A stretch of DNA of 64,000 nucleotides from Nitrospirota bacterium (GCA_021829515.1 JAKBPM010000003.1:1-64000); one strand, 5' to 3'. Shown: positions 1-9,352, counted from the stretch's first letter. Notes: generated by a model from the sequence alone, not told the origin. Numbers and translations: made by a program.

Positions 1-117
1 CAGAAGATGCCGCTGTCCTGCCGGACGTATGTCTGTCCGTGTTGTGGAATGGAAAAGGATCGGGACCACAATGCCTCCCTGAATATTTTGAGACTCGGGC
101 TTTCGTCTCGGGGTTAG
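1..117 (+). pseudogene. C-terminal end of an IS200/IS605-family TnpB (OrfB), cut by the window edge
   Basis: The frame open from base 1 encodes 38 residues and stops at 115-117. It contains a CPCCG zinc-finger half followed by KDRDHNASLNIL, the usual C-terminal signature of TnpB proteins (RuvC-like RNA-guided nucleases of IS200/IS605 elements), with D and N of the last catalytic motif. Only the tail lies in the window, so I cannot say whether the gene is intact upstream. The sequence after the stop resembles two other places here (about 22361 and 63450), so this is a repeated element family. Confidence 0.85.
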
Positions 118-185
118 CCCCGAGAAGCCCCCACGACAACCGTTTCTCAGGTTTAGTGGCGGGAGCAGTCACCCTAGTCCTTTGT
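88..185 (+). mobile_element. Right end of the IS200/IS605-type element
   Basis: After the TnpB tail there is a subterminal foldback (gagac ... gtctc), a second one (cggggttagccccg) and then the conserved end gtggcgggagcagtcac. The stretch from cgtttctcagg to gagcagtc is closely matched at 22413-22445, and a shorter version is at 63520-63537. Palindromic ends without terminal inverted repeats are typical of this transposon family. The exact cleavage point cannot be fixed from sequence alone. Confidence 0.65.
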
Positions 186-211
186 GATTGGAGCTTTCTC
201 CGGAAAGGCGC

Positions 212-523
212 TTAAGATGGTTTTTCGTTTAGGGATGCCTCTTGCTCCTGAACCTGAGGGACCGGCTGTTTGGCCGGGTCTTTCAGATGGATTTCAAAGC
301 CAAGGCGAAGCAGAATATTGATGCGTTCCTTGGTCATCCGGTCGCGCTTTTCTTTTGTCGTTTTCTTCTTTTCCAGAAGATTCAGGGAGTTTTTGATGGT
401 ACTGACTGCATCTTTTATCGCAGCTTTAGTCTCTTCCGTGGAAAGGGTCTCGGCCTGTTTTGTCAATTCCTCCATGTCAATTTCAGTCCATCGATCGATA
501 TCCACCCACTTGATGAGTGCCAT
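212..523 (-). CDS. Small charged orphan protein, 103 aa
   Basis: I do not recognise the family. The protein is hydrophilic and probably mostly helical: a charged stretch rich in E and K (about residues 18-70), then a short tail rich in P and Q. It has no signal peptide or membrane segment. The start is supported by an AAGGAG sequence seven bases upstream of the ATG. It sits between two IS200/IS605-type ends (one ending near 185, one pointing the other way at 547-617), so it may be a passenger or a locally stranded gene. No downstream partner on its strand. Expression and function unknown. Confidence 0.55.
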   Translation of the reverse strand: MALIKWVDIDRWTEIDMEELTKQAETLSTEETKAAIKDAVSTIKNSLNLLEKKKTTKEKRDRMTKERINILLRLGFEIHLKDPAKQPVPQVQEQEASLNEKPS

Positions 524-546
524 TCTTTATTTCTCCTTAAAATAGC

Positions 547-660
547 TTATTGACATCCTCCCGCAGGTCAGTCTGAAAAGCGATTGCCGGGGGGAGATTC
601 CCAAGATTACTCTTGGGATTTGTTTCTGCATGACCTGTCGGTAACGGAGTAGCTTGCACT
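547..660 (-). mobile_element. Relic of an IS200/IS605-type right end (minus orientation)
   Basis: Read on the minus strand this ends in gcgggaggatgtcaat, much like the end at 34614-34632. Just inside is a perfect hairpin, tcccaaga-ttac-tcttggga (598-617). No readable transposase is attached. The rest of 524-827 holds nothing else that I can recognise apart from the terminator at 780-818. Confidence 0.5.
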
Positions 661-779
661 GCTGAGCCTGGTTAACCCGTTCACAGGCCTTTTATTATCC
701 AAGCAGACACACAACGGTTCTCTTGGTTGAGTAGCGGGTCATTCGAATAGTTGCAAGGCGGCTGATTTTAATCCGACTT

Positions 780-824
780 GGTGGGGTCTTTCAAGTCACT
801 GACTTGAAAGACCCCACCGATTTT
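780..824. terminator. Long perfect hairpin, terminator of the disulfide-protein gene
   Basis: Two 19-base arms (780-798 and 800-818) pair perfectly around one base, with a short T run on the plus side at 820-824. It lies directly behind the minus-strand gene 828-1841. The minus side has no T run, so on that strand it may act as an mRNA 3'-end stabiliser rather than a strict intrinsic terminator. Confidence 0.6.
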
Positions 825-827
825 TCA

Positions 828-1841
828 CTACGGTTTCTTTGCACTGGTCAATGGAGGTGACGGGGATTTGAGTACAAACAGTTTTTTGATGTTTTCGAGA
901 GACTGATAGCCGGTAACCACATGCCCATCTGCTATAAATGTCGGCACATTAGGTATTCCCGTATGAGACAGGAGTGTGTCGTCAGCTCCCTGTATTTCTG
1001 CCAGAGGCTGTTGTGTCTTGATGCAGGCATTCATTTTCGCTGCTGGGAGAGTCTTTGTTGCGATAATTCCTTTAAGGGCCGAATCCATCTGGTCTTTCGA
1101 CAGTGATCCCAGCTCAATTCTGTTATTGAGCAGATTATGTACGTCCCAAAAGCTTCCTGGAAGAGTTTGCTCTGCGCACATCTCGAAAATGGCAGCATCA
1201 AGCGCATTGGGATGAAGCACTACGATTGGGTATGGAATATAGACGAAGCGAATATTTTTTTCCTTTTGTACCAGTGGCAAAACCTCCCGGTTCCACTTCC
1301 GGCAGGTATGGCATTGGTCGTCTGCAAATTCAATAAGCGTGTTTTGGGCGTTTGGTGAGCCGCTAGAGGGAAAATTACCCAGAGGGAATAAACTTGGAGA
1401 TATTGACAGATCTATAGGCATTGGCGGGGATATATCCGGGACCGGCCTGAAGTTGTCTTTTGTGTCCAGAATAGGTGTTGTCACAAAATATTGGTTGTCA
1501 ATTAGGTACACGGTCGAAAAAATACGATTGTTTCCGATATCAATTGAAAAAGGGAACGCCTTGATGCTTTTTGAGATCTGTTTTGGTGCCATCCATGTCA
1601 GGCTTTTTGCGGGAACTCGTTGCAAAGCCATGGATTGCTCAAGGACCTTCTGGAACTTTGCTTGCATTGCCCTGTCAGAATCAGTCATCCCGACGTCTTT
1701 AGGCGTTTGCTTTGTGGCAGGCTGTTTTGTGCTGGTATCTGCCATTGCCGTGTTCGGGAGAGCTATTGGAGATATGGTTGAAACAGCAACAAACCAAAAA
1801 AGAAGACTGGATAGTCTTTTCAAATTTTTCGACCTTCTCAT
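828..1841 (-). CDS. Secreted DsbC/DsbG-like thiol-disulfide protein
   Basis: 337 aa. A basic N-terminus and hydrophobic stretch (residues 1-34, ending near AMADT) make a signal peptide, so the protein should act in the periplasm. The second half is a thioredoxin fold of the DsbA/C/G type with the redox motif CHTC at 177-180 and a PNVPTF segment supplying the cis-proline loop. The N-terminal half (about 50-150) resembles the dimerisation/linker part of DsbC/DsbG only in layout. Likely role: disulfide isomerase or oxidase for exported proteins. Single-gene unit with a hairpin behind it. The exact Dsb class is uncertain. Confidence 0.8.
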   Translation of the reverse strand: MRRSKNLKRLSSLLFWFVAVSTISPIALPNTAMADTSTKQPATKQTPKDVGMTDSDRAMQAKFQKVLEQSMALQRVPAKSLTWMAPKQISKSIKAFPFSIDIGNNRIFSTVYLIDNQYFVTTPILDTKDNFRPVPDISPPMPIDLSISPSLFPLGNFPSSGSPNAQNTLIEFADDQCHTCRKWNREVLPLVQKEKNIRFVYIPYPIVVLHPNALDAAIFEMCAEQTLPGSFWDVHNLLNNRIELGSLSKDQMDSALKGIIATKTLPAAKMNACIKTQQPLAEIQGADDTLLSHTGIPNVPTFIADGHVVTGYQSLENIKKLFVLKSPSPPLTSAKKP

Positions 1842-2042
1842 TAATTATGCCTGATCAAATTGGGTTCTTGATGTTGCAACTCCCGATTTTATCTGTGTTT
1901 TGATCGCTTGCCCCGGCACTTGATGTATCATTAGAGTGAAAGCCTGCTTGAATTGTCGTCTAACAAGGATTCTTGTCCGAGCGTAACCTAATGAATGACA
2001 ATGGGTCAAGGGAAAACCAATTTTTGTGACCCAGGACGCGTC

Positions 2043-2071
2043 TTGCCTTTTTTATTTTCTCCACATAGAAT
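2043..2071 (+). promoter_or_regulatory. Predicted sigma-70 promoter of tRNA-Thr
   Basis: TTGCCT (2043-2048) and TAGAAT (2066-2071) are separated by 17 bases. Transcription would begin around 2078, about 12 bases before the mature tRNA 5' end. Predicted from spacing and sequence only. Confidence 0.5.
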
Positions 2072-2089
2072 GTGTGGGTTTTTTATTCT

Positions 2090-2165
2090 GCTCCTGTAGC
2101 TCAATTGGCAGAGCACCCGCCTTGTAAGCGGAAGGTTTCCAGTTCGATTCTGGACAGGAGCTCCA
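2090..2165 (+). tRNA. tRNA-Thr (anticodon TGT)
   Basis: All arms can be drawn: acceptor GCTCCTG/CAGGAGC, D arm GCTC/GAGC, anticodon loop CTTGTAA with anticodon TGT, T arm TCCAG-TTCGATT-CTGGA, discriminator T and an encoded CCA (2163-2165). The length is 76 bases. TGT reads ACA and, by wobble, other Thr codons. Confidence 0.95.
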
Positions 2166-2859
2166 CATATTTCCTTATGTTATTTTTCATTTGAACCTTT
2201 TTGAGTGTTGCTCCTCCCTAACTACCTTCATTTTCCCCCTCATTTTCAGTGTCGCCTTATAGCTACCACGCATGAATTTTTGTTTGACGAACTTTATATT
2301 TTTGTTCGCAGATTCCTCTGGAAATTGGACGGATTCCATAAAAATCGGATACCAATGGCTTCACGATCTTTCCGGGTGATCCCTTCACGGATCAGTGTGG
2401 AACATGGTTGATTTGCCGATATGATAGTAACGGGGTCATTTCTTTTGATCAGGGGATGGGGAGTTTTGCTATCTTGATGGGGCGTATGTTAGATTTGAAA
2501 CTGATTTCGGTGTTATTTTCCAGACTTTTTCTTGTTTTCTCCGGGTGTTTTGAACATGTGTCCGCTCATCATGGAATGGTCCGTGGAACTATGGCAGGAA
2601 CTGTCCGAAGCCAAAGCCTCCTGAGAGGGCGAGTAAGATGCAAAGGCCCAAACGCTTTTGCGCATCCTCGGCGAAAGAGGAAATTTCGGTCGCGAGATCG
2701 GAACCCCCCACTACAGCAAAAGCTTAGTGGTGGGTAGTTGATTGTTTGATTCTTTCCCCTTGCGGGTGGCATCGGTGTCTGTCTTTATTTCGACCCTGCT
2801 GGCTTCCACCCATTGAACTTTCTGATTCCGTTACCAAGGCTACAGATAAGGAGAATCCA
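2166..2859. other. Gene-poor region with an IS relic
   Basis: No convincing gene is seen in this 694-base gap. The open frames have no good start signal and low-complexity composition. The only recognisable structure is the hairpin-bearing IS-like relic at 2600-2738. The start site of the downstream CheV-like gene is preceded by AAGGAG at 2848-2853. Confidence 0.5.
2600..2738 (+). mobile_element. Probable relic of a TnpB 3' end and element end
   Basis: One plus frame ends in a stretch with SSAKEE and stops at 2728-2730, resembling the SxKxE tails of some TnpB proteins. It runs into an imperfect stem-loop (ccccccactacagc / gcttagtggtggg, 2705-2738). The match is weak, and I propose it mainly because several clearer relics lie nearby. 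Confidence 0.35.
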
Positions 2860-3837
2860 TTGAGTCAGATTGATAGTCTCATTCTTCAGGTAGGCACTAA
2901 TCAGATGGAATTGGTGGACTTCAGAATGTTCCAGGAGGACGCTGACGGATCGCAACGGGAAGGCATCTACGGGGTCAATGTATCAAAGGTGATTGAAATC
3001 ATCCAGCTTCCTGGGTTCATTACCCCCGTTCCAGATGGTAATGAATATCAGGAAGGAATCATTAATCTCAGGGGACAAGTGATTCCGGTGATTAATCTGG
3101 CAAAGTGGATGAAGATCAAGGAGCCAGCATTTTTGGCACAGATGACCAAGCAAATCATTGTGACAGAGTTCAGCGCTGTACGATTGGGATTTATCGTTCA
3201 TAAGGCTGCTCAGATAAGAAGAATCTCCTGGAAGGATATTGTTCCGATTACGATGGCGCGATCGGGGCGCTCAAAGGAAAGCAAGGTTACCGGGACGGTC
3301 AAACTTTCTGAGGAGGAGGTCCTTCTCATTCTGGACTTTGAGTCCATTGTCGAGGAAATGGGGATATTTACTCGGCAGGAGGAGTATCTGGAGCAGATGC
3401 CCCAGAGCAAATCCCTGGATCAACGATATATTTTGGCGGCAGATGATAGCCCTGTGGCATTGTCAATGGTTGTGAGGGCATTAAAGAAAAAAGGGTTTAA
3501 TGTTCTTGAAGCCAAAAATGGCAAAGAAGCTCTTGAAGTTCTAAAAAGAGAGGTTGCAGCCGATCCTGAACGAAAAATTGGGAATAGGGTTTCTCTTCTC
3601 ATCACAGATGTGGAGATGCCTGTGATGGATGGATATACGCTGACCAAAGAGGTCAGAGCCAATCCTGATCTGAACTCCCTTACGGTACTGGTTCATTCTT
3701 CCATGTCAGGAACTGAAAACGTGAGAAAGGGACTTGAAGCAGGAGCGAATGAATATCTGGTCAAATTCGATCCGGTTGTTTTTGTGGACAGGATTGAAAA
3801 AATGTTAGCTCTCTCCGGGGCAAAGGGAAAAAACTAG
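2860..3837 (+). CDS. CheV-like chemotaxis coupling protein (CheW + receiver domain)
   Basis: 325 aa from a TTG start that has AAGGAG six bases upstream (an upstream in-frame extension lacks a good RBS). Residues about 14-165 form a CheW-like domain (EGIINLRGQVIPVINL is typical), which docks chemoreceptors and CheA. Residues about 188-320 are a response-regulator receiver with the acidic pair D195-D196, the phosphoacceptor D250 in LITDVEMP, the HSS switch and K302. Role: adaptor with phosphorylation-dependent signalling in the cytoplasm. No other chemotaxis genes are in the window, so partners must be elsewhere. Confidence 0.9.
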   Translation: MSQIDSLILQVGTNQMELVDFRMFQEDADGSQREGIYGVNVSKVIEIIQLPGFITPVPDGNEYQEGIINLRGQVIPVINLAKWMKIKEPAFLAQMTKQIIVTEFSAVRLGFIVHKAAQIRRISWKDIVPITMARSGRSKESKVTGTVKLSEEEVLLILDFESIVEEMGIFTRQEEYLEQMPQSKSLDQRYILAADDSPVALSMVVRALKKKGFNVLEAKNGKEALEVLKREVAADPERKIGNRVSLLITDVEMPVMDGYTLTKEVRANPDLNSLTVLVHSSMSGTENVRKGLEAGANEYLVKFDPVVFVDRIEKMLALSGAKGKN

Positions 3838-3841
3838 GGTT

Positions 3842-4471
3842 ATGGACAACGGATCCGTTGAAGCGCATGATCTTATCGAGTCTGTAACCGAAGGGCTTGA
3901 GGAAAGGGAGCATAAACGCGATGCGTGGAATATACGTGTCGCATTGACGACATCCCTTTTGGCGGTGTTTGCTGCTCTTTCGAACCTTGAGTCGGAGCAA
4001 TGGACATCGGAGGCAATCCTCCTCAAGAACTCGGCGATTTTTTTTCAGGCCAAATCGTCTGATCAATGGTCCTATTATCAGGCGAAAAAAATAAAGCTCC
4101 ATATGTCTGAAAATCAGTTGAGGATGGAAACTCTTGTTCTGAAAAAGGCTCAGGCAAACTCTGAAGAGCAAAGGTTCAAGAAGCTGATTGCAAAATATGA
4201 CAGGCAAGTGAAGCAAATCAAACAAAATGCCCAAGGATTTGAAAAACAGAGGGACGTTTTGAACGTTGAATCCGATGCAGCGTTGCGCCATCACCGGGCC
4301 TTTGCCTTGAGCGTTGTTTGCTTTCAGATTGCGATTGTTTTGACGTCTATGGCTGTTATGCTGCGGAAATCTTCATTGTGGTACGCCAGCATGGCGCTTG
4401 GTGTGTTTGGTATATTAGCTTTTATTAACGGGTTTTCATTATTCTTTCACCTGGGTAGACTGACTCCATGA
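3842..4471 (+). CDS. DUF4337-type membrane protein
   Basis: 209 aa. It has one hydrophobic segment near residues 30-48, a long charged, helix-prone middle (about 60-145, rich in K, E and Q) and two C-terminal membrane segments (about 150-172 and 180-202). This one-plus-two layout, with N-terminal motifs such as NIRVALTTSLLAVFAA, matches the DUF4337 family, whose function is unknown. It begins four bases after the CheV-like gene and its TGA overlaps the ATG of the next gene, so the three are probably one transcript. No catalytic residues can be assigned. Confidence 0.75.
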   Translation: MDNGSVEAHDLIESVTEGLEEREHKRDAWNIRVALTTSLLAVFAALSNLESEQWTSEAILLKNSAIFFQAKSSDQWSYYQAKKIKLHMSENQLRMETLVLKKAQANSEEQRFKKLIAKYDRQVKQIKQNAQGFEKQRDVLNVESDAALRHHRAFALSVVCFQIAIVLTSMAVMLRKSSLWYASMALGVFGILAFINGFSLFFHLGRLTP

Positions 4472-4701
4472 GAAAAAAATACAGGCTTGCCAATATTGCC
4501 CGGGGAATTCTCCTGTCGATACCCGTTTTGCTGTCCGCGTGTACTCATTCAGACCAGTCTTCAGTCAAAAAAAACACGGGTCCTAATGTATCAAGTTCGG
4601 CTCCTGGACAGCAGGCGGATAATAAAAAACAGCCGTCGGACAGGAATCTTGTGCCTTATTTTAACCGGCCGCCCGTGGGGACTCCGGTTGAGACACATTG
4701 A
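4468..4701 (+). CDS. Small lipoprotein, 77 aa
   Basis: Starts in an ATGA overlap with the preceding gene. A basic N-terminus, hydrophobic stretch and LLSAC lipobox (C at residue 25) predict a lipoprotein exported by Sec and lipidated by Lgt. The mature part is only about 50 residues, rich in S, N, Q and P, with no recognisable domain. Function unknown. Probably co-translated with the DUF4337 protein. Confidence 0.7.
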   Translation: MRKKYRLANIARGILLSIPVLLSACTHSDQSSVKKNTGPNVSSSAPGQQADNKKQPSDRNLVPYFNRPPVGTPVETH

Positions 4702-4739
4702 GTATTGAGTTGCAATTGCAGCATTCTTGCTGTTCTCTT

Positions 4740-4768
4740 TTGACTTTCAATCTGTTCCATGTTACAAA
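4740..4768 (+). promoter_or_regulatory. Predicted promoter of the rimP-nusA-infB cluster
   Basis: TTGACT (4740-4745), 17 bases, TACAAA (4763-4768). The expected start of transcription (about 4774-4777) falls on the rimP ATG at 4775, which has no Shine-Dalgarno sequence, so the message could be leaderless. Predicted only. Confidence 0.45.
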
Positions 4769-4774
4769 GACCGG

Positions 4775-5269
4775 ATGAATAATCCTGATCCAAAGTCTAA
4801 CCTTGAACAAGAAATCCGTGTTCTGCTATCTCCCCTGGGCATTGAATTGCACTCTTTGGAATTGCCTAGAAGGCAAGGGGGAGTAGTCAGAGTCACATTG
4901 GATGAGCCTGGGGGCATTAATCTCGACAGGCTTGAGGTTGCATCAAGGAGAATCGCAGATCTGCTGGATTTGATTGACCCCATTCCGTTCCGTTATCGCC
5001 TGGAGGTCGGTTCGCCAGGACTGGACCGGATTCTTAAAGTGCCTGAAGAACTTTTTGTCAATGTTGGTCATACCGTTAAGATAAAAACACTTAATCCGGT
5101 GAATGGGCAAAAAGTTTTTCGAGGAAAAATTGAGTCAACTGATTCTGTCGGTGTTCGCTTGGTCGTGCCCGCAGGGAAAAAGTTTGTTACAGAGCTTATC
5201 CCTTTGTCAGAAATCAAGGAAGTTCAAGCCCAGTTCTGGGAGGATGCTCCACCCAGGGAAGAAAAATAG
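4775..5269 (+). CDS. rimP: Ribosome maturation factor RimP
   Basis: 164 aa from the ATG at 4775; an in-frame TTG at 4727 would add 16 residues but has no RBS. RimP binds the 30S subunit and helps its maturation. Family marks include LSPLGIELHSLEL near the start, the LEVGSPGLDRIL segment (typical EVSSPGLDRPL) near residues 80-90 and the C-terminal Sm-like half with TVKIKT and IPLSEIKEV. Position directly before nusA and infB is the classical arrangement. No RBS is visible, consistent with a leaderless mRNA from the promoter just upstream. Confidence 0.93.
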   Translation: MNNPDPKSNLEQEIRVLLSPLGIELHSLELPRRQGGVVRVTLDEPGGINLDRLEVASRRIADLLDLIDPIPFRYRLEVGSPGLDRILKVPEELFVNVGHTVKIKTLNPVNGQKVFRGKIESTDSVGVRLVVPAGKKFVTELIPLSEIKEVQAQFWEDAPPREEK

Positions 5270-5308
5270 CAGGAGGAGGAATACGGTTGCTTTTTAACCG
5301 TTGAAGCC

Positions 5309-6652
5309 ATGGTTAATCAGGAATTACTTAGCGTTCTCGATCAGCTTCAAAGAGAAAAAGGGATTACTCAGGAGACGCTGATCAGCGCTCTCGAAGCCGC
5401 TTTGGTTGCTGCAGCCAGGAAACGTTATGGTGGGGGTGACAACTATCAAGTTGAGGTCAATCACAGAACTGGCGAGATTCAGGTTCTTCAGACCAAGCGG
5501 ATTGTTGAGCATGTTGAATCACCTTCTGAGGAAATATCTCTTGCGGAAGCAAAGGATTCCGACCCTGAAGCTGAAGTTGGGGATGAGATCGGAAGCTATC
5601 TTGAGATTGATGACTTCGGACGTATTGCAGCCCAGGCAGCAAAACAGGTTGTGTTTCAGAAAGTTCGGGAAGCAGAGTGGAATGTTGTCACTCGCGAATT
5701 TGGTGGACGTCAGGGCGACATTATAAATGGTGTCGTTATCGGACACGAGCGCAAAAACTACATTGTTGATCTTGGTAAAACCGAAGCGATCCTCCCATTC
5801 AGGGAACAAATGCCCCGTGAAAGCTTCAGACGAGGAGATCGGATAAAGTGTCTTTTACTTGATTTAAGAACCACAAGTAGAGGTCCACAAATTATTCTTT
5901 CCCGGACTCATCCTGATTTTGTGGCTCGTCTTTTTGAGAAAGAGGTTCCTGAGATTTCCGAAGGTGTCATAGAAATTCGCAACGTTGTTCGTGAGCCTGG
6001 AGAACGGGCCAAGTTTGCCGTTTTTTCTAAAGACCCTAATGTTGATCCGGTCGGTTCATGTGTTGGTGTGAAGGGTGTTCGTGTCCAGGCTGTCGTGAGG
6101 GAACTTCATGGTGAAAAAGTTGATATCATCGAGTGGAGCCCTGATCCGGCAACGTTTATTTCGAGAGCCTTGTCGCCAGCGAAGATTCAGAAGGTCGTAT
6201 TCAGAGAATTGGGTGGCGAAAAAGTTGCAACGGTTATTGTAGCTGACCAGCAGTTGTCCCTTTCTATTGGAAGAAGAGGTCATAATGTTCGTCTTGCTGC
6301 AAAACTGACCGGTTGGAAAATTGATATTTTTAGTGACAGCCAGGTTTCAGGAGATTCCGAGCTTGCACAGGCGATAGATCCAGGTCGGTTGATTCGAAGC
6401 AATGTTGAGACTCCTGAGGTTGGCACAAGGCTTCTTGAGATAGAAGATCTGCCAGGAATGGGCGGAATTGTGGCTGAAATTCTCAGGGGTGCTGGATTTG
6501 ACACGGTGGAAAAAATAGCAAATGCTGATTTGGCATCTGTCTCTTCCTTGCCCAAGTTTGGGCCAAAGACAGCAGCGAAGCTTATTGAAACAGCCAGAGA
6601 TTTTCTTGGACTTCAAAAGCCTGAGATGAATGTTCACGATACAGAGGAATAA
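5309..6652 (+). CDS. nusA: Transcription termination/antitermination factor NusA
   Basis: 447 aa. N-terminal RNA-polymerase-binding domain (about 1-125, with NQELLSVLDQLQREKGI), S1 domain (about 135-200), two KH domains (about 200-345; LSIGRRGHNVRLAAKLTGW is the KH2 signature) and one helix-hairpin-helix repeat at the end (EDLPGMGGIVAEIL, FGPKTAAKLIE). It lacks the long acidic-repeat tail of enterobacterial NusA, as many bacteria do. A purine-rich GGAGGAGG lies about 30 bases upstream, farther than usual; an in-frame TTG at 5300 is an alternative start. Binds RNA polymerase to control pausing and termination. Confidence 0.95.
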   Translation: MVNQELLSVLDQLQREKGITQETLISALEAALVAAARKRYGGGDNYQVEVNHRTGEIQVLQTKRIVEHVESPSEEISLAEAKDSDPEAEVGDEIGSYLEIDDFGRIAAQAAKQVVFQKVREAEWNVVTREFGGRQGDIINGVVIGHERKNYIVDLGKTEAILPFREQMPRESFRRGDRIKCLLLDLRTTSRGPQIILSRTHPDFVARLFEKEVPEISEGVIEIRNVVREPGERAKFAVFSKDPNVDPVGSCVGVKGVRVQAVVRELHGEKVDIIEWSPDPATFISRALSPAKIQKVVFRELGGEKVATVIVADQQLSLSIGRRGHNVRLAAKLTGWKIDIFSDSQVSGDSELAQAIDPGRLIRSNVETPEVGTRLLEIEDLPGMGGIVAEILRGAGFDTVEKIANADLASVSSLPKFGPKTAAKLIETARDFLGLQKPEMNVHDTEE

Positions 6653-6666
6653 GGGAGTCCTAACTT

Positions 6667-9252
6667 TTGATCAAGGTCTATGAACTAGCTCGTGAACTGA
6701 AACTTGAAAGCAAGCTTCTTCTTACAAAGTTGCATCAGTGGGGTATTCAGGCCCAGACACATATGGCTGCGCTCGATGATAAGACTGCTGCCCAAGTCCG
6801 AGCCAGGATCAAAAAAGGTGAAGAGCCTGTACACGAAAAGAAAAAACCTATCCTGATCAAACGCAAAGCAACCTCTACTGACTCTTCCCAGACAGAGGAT
6901 GTTTTGCCGTCCTCAGATGTACCTCAACCGCAGCGATTGATTGAGTCGGAGAAAACTCCTCCGGAAGAGATCGTCCAGCAGGATCTTCCTGCTCGGGAAC
7001 CAGAGGTTGAAGTGCATCCCAATCCTCTTATTCTTGAGACCATTCCCTTGGCCAAGGATCTTCCGTTTGCTCCTTCCGTACCATCTCCTCCTTCTGTTTC
7101 TGCACAAAAAGAAGAGAAGAAGAAAGGAGAAAAGGAAGTTAAGCCGGCTGTGGATAAGAAGGCCAAGCTGGCTAAACTTAATAAAGACAAGTCGCGGAAG
7201 ACAGACAGACTTTTGCTTTTGAACCAGGATGAGATTCTTGAAGGGGATGATGCTGCCGATGTGGAGACTGGTGAGGCTGACGTTGTTCCTACCCAGCCAC
7301 CCACTAGGGTTGTTCCTCCCTCACAGCCTGTGCGTTCTGCCGTTGTGCCTGGTACTCCACCAAGGGAATCTCCTTCCAGACCGCCGATGACACGAGTTCA
7401 GCCCCAGCGCCGTTCCCAGTCAGGTGGATACAAGAAAAAAGATCGCCATCGAGGGACTCAGACTCTGCCTGAAGGAACGAAGGCCAGAAAAAAGAGCATC
7501 CGGATCTCTGAAGGAATAACTCTTAAGGAGTATGCTGATCGTCTGGGCCTGAAAGCACAGGAAGTGATCCTGAAGTTGATGGGGATGGGCGTCATGGCTA
7601 CCATTAATCAGCCGATGGATCTTGATGCGGCTGTTTTGGTTGCAGAGAGCTTTGGTGTCACTGTCGAAGTTCAGATAGCTGAGACGGAAGATGAGCTACT
7701 TGGTCAGAATGATGAGGATGAATCGGCACATCTTCTTCCTCGCCCACCTGTTGTTACAATTATGGGACACACTGACCATGGAAAAACATCCCTTCTTGAT
7801 GCGATTCGGAAAACGAAGCTTGCGGAAGGGGAAGCCGGAGGAATTACCCAGCACATAGGAGCCTATACCATCTCCGAAAAGGGCAGGGAAATCACATTTT
7901 TGGATACTCCCGGCCATGAAGCCTTTACTGCGATGCGGGCAAGAGGAACACAGATAACGGATGTTGTTGTTCTGGTTGTTGCTGCTGATGATGGTGTGAT
8001 GCCCCAGACAGTAGAAGCGATCCACCATGCCAAGGCTGCCGGTGTTCCAATTGTGGTTGCTCTGAACAAAGTCGACAAGCCTGAAGCCAATCCTGAAAAG
8101 GTGATGCAGGAGCTTTCCGTTCATGAGTTGATCCCGGAAGCGTGGGGTGGTCAGACGATTTACTGTCCTGTTTCTGCCAAGAAAAGAAGTGGTTTGGACA
8201 ACCTTCTTGAAATGATTTTGCTTCAGGCGGATGTATTGGACCTCAAGGCAAATCCGGACAGGCGAGCTCAGGGTGTTGTCATCGAGTCGAAGCTGGATAA
8301 GGGAAGAGGTTCTGTTGCCACAGTTCTTGTCCAGAAAGGAACGCTCAGGGTTGGGGATTTTGTTGTTGTTGGTGGTCAGTTTGGAAGAGTTAGAACTCTG
8401 ATCAATGACAAGGCTCAGCGCGTTTCTGAGGCACTTCCGTCACATCCTGCCGAAATAGTGGGGCTTGATGGTGTGCCGAATCCCGGAGATACCTTTGTTG
8501 TTGTCGACGATGAGAAGGCCGGACGTCAGGTTGCCCAGAGCAGGGTTCAAAAGCTTCGACTTGCGCAGATGGTGAGACAAAAGCGTGTTTCCCTTGAGGA
8601 CCTGTACACTCAAATTCAGGAAGGTGAAGTCAAAGAACTGAACCTGATACTCAAAGTGGATGTTCAGGGATCGGTAGAGCCGATCAAGCATGCGCTTTCT
8701 AAGCTTGGAAATGAAAAGGTCCGAGTTCGCTTTATCCATGAAGGCGTTGGTGGTATCAAGGAAACGGATGTTCTTCTTGCCCAGGCCTCAAGCGCCATTA
8801 TTCTAGGTTTTAATGTTCGGCCTGATTCAAATGCCGCGCAGATTGCCGAGCGTGAAAAGGTTGATATTAAGTTTTATTCGGTAATCTACGATGCGATTGA
8901 GGATATCCGTAAGGCCATGGAAGGGTTGCTTGCCCCGACATTGAAGGAGAAAATCCTTGGTCGTGCAGAGGTGCGGAAGGTTTATAATATCTCCAAGGTC
9001 GGAAATGTCTGCGGATGCTATGTTATTGAAGGCATTATGCAAAGAGCTGGGACTTCTGTCCGGTTGTTAAGGGATAGTGTTGTTATCTTTGAAGGACGTT
9101 TTTCCGCTCTGAAGCGATTCAAGGATGATGTCAGGGAAGTTGCTACCGGATATGAATGCGGTATTTCCATTGAGAATTACCAAGATATTAAAACGGGCGA
9201 TATTGTTGAGTGTTTTATGCAGGAGCAAATCGCCACGACTCTGGATTCCTGA
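6667..9252 (+). CDS. infB: Translation initiation factor IF-2
   Basis: 861 aa, TTG start. N-terminal IF2_N helix bundle (residues 1-50), a long low-complexity charged linker (about 55-270), a second IF2_N-like segment (about 278-330, [19 protein letters not shown]) and the GTPase core. G motifs: GHTDHGKTS at 367-375 (T replaces the common V), [14 protein letters not shown] and SAKKRSG. Domains II-IV and the fMet-tRNA-binding C-terminus ([15 protein letters not shown]) follow. GTP-dependent delivery of initiator tRNA to the 30S subunit. Lies 14 bases after nusA. Confidence 0.97.
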   Translation: MIKVYELARELKLESKLLLTKLHQWGIQAQTHMAALDDKTAAQVRARIKKGEEPVHEKKKPILIKRKATSTDSSQTEDVLPSSDVPQPQRLIESEKTPPEEIVQQDLPAREPEVEVHPNPLILETIPLAKDLPFAPSVPSPPSVSAQKEEKKKGEKEVKPAVDKKAKLAKLNKDKSRKTDRLLLLNQDEILEGDDAADVETGEADVVPTQPPTRVVPPSQPVRSAVVPGTPPRESPSRPPMTRVQPQRRSQSGGYKKKDRHRGTQTLPEGTKARKKSIRISEGITLKEYADRLGLKAQEVILKLMGMGVMATINQPMDLDAAVLVAESFGVTVEVQIAETEDELLGQNDEDESAHLLPRPPVVTIMGHTDHGKTSLLDAIRKTKLAEGEAGGITQHIGAYTISEKGREITFLDTPGHEAFTAMRARGTQITDVVVLVVAADDGVMPQTVEAIHHAKAAGVPIVVALNKVDKPEANPEKVMQELSVHELIPEAWGGQTIYCPVSAKKRSGLDNLLEMILLQADVLDLKANPDRRAQGVVIESKLDKGRGSVATVLVQKGTLRVGDFVVVGGQFGRVRTLINDKAQRVSEALPSHPAEIVGLDGVPNPGDTFVVVDDEKAGRQVAQSRVQKLRLAQMVRQKRVSLEDLYTQIQEGEVKELNLILKVDVQGSVEPIKHALSKLGNEKVRVRFIHEGVGGIKETDVLLAQASSAIILGFNVRPDSNAAQIAEREKVDIKFYSVIYDAIEDIRKAMEGLLAPTLKEKILGRAEVRKVYNISKVGNVCGCYVIEGIMQRAGTSVRLLRDSVVIFEGRFSALKRFKDDVREVATGYECGISIENYQDIKTGDIVECFMQEQIATTLDS

Positions 9253-9319
9253 AGACGTCTTTATCAGTCTTCAAGGCATAAATCAGATTGGCCTGTTCTT
9301 CAAGTTGCTAAAAGGGGAA

Positions 9320-9352
9320 GGAGCTCGAAAGATGTTCGAGTTCCTTTTTTTT
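9320..9352 (+). terminator. Intrinsic terminator between infB and rbfA
   Basis: Stem ggagctcgaa (9320-9329) and ttcgagttcc (9335-9344; one G-T pair), five-base loop, then eight T residues. It divides the classical cluster, so rbfA-truB either depend on read-through or have their own promoter in 9353-9448. I could not pick one out clearly. Confidence 0.8.

Noticed and set aside
31..185. CRISPR-like or phage attachment repeat because of the repeated end sequence
   Set aside because: The repeats are dispersed over 60 kb and joined to TnpB tails; there is no spacer array.
2205..2737. Open plus-strand frames before the CheV-like gene
   Set aside because: No ribosome-binding sites, cysteine- and aromatic-rich translations typical of non-coding frames, and overlap with a transposon relic.
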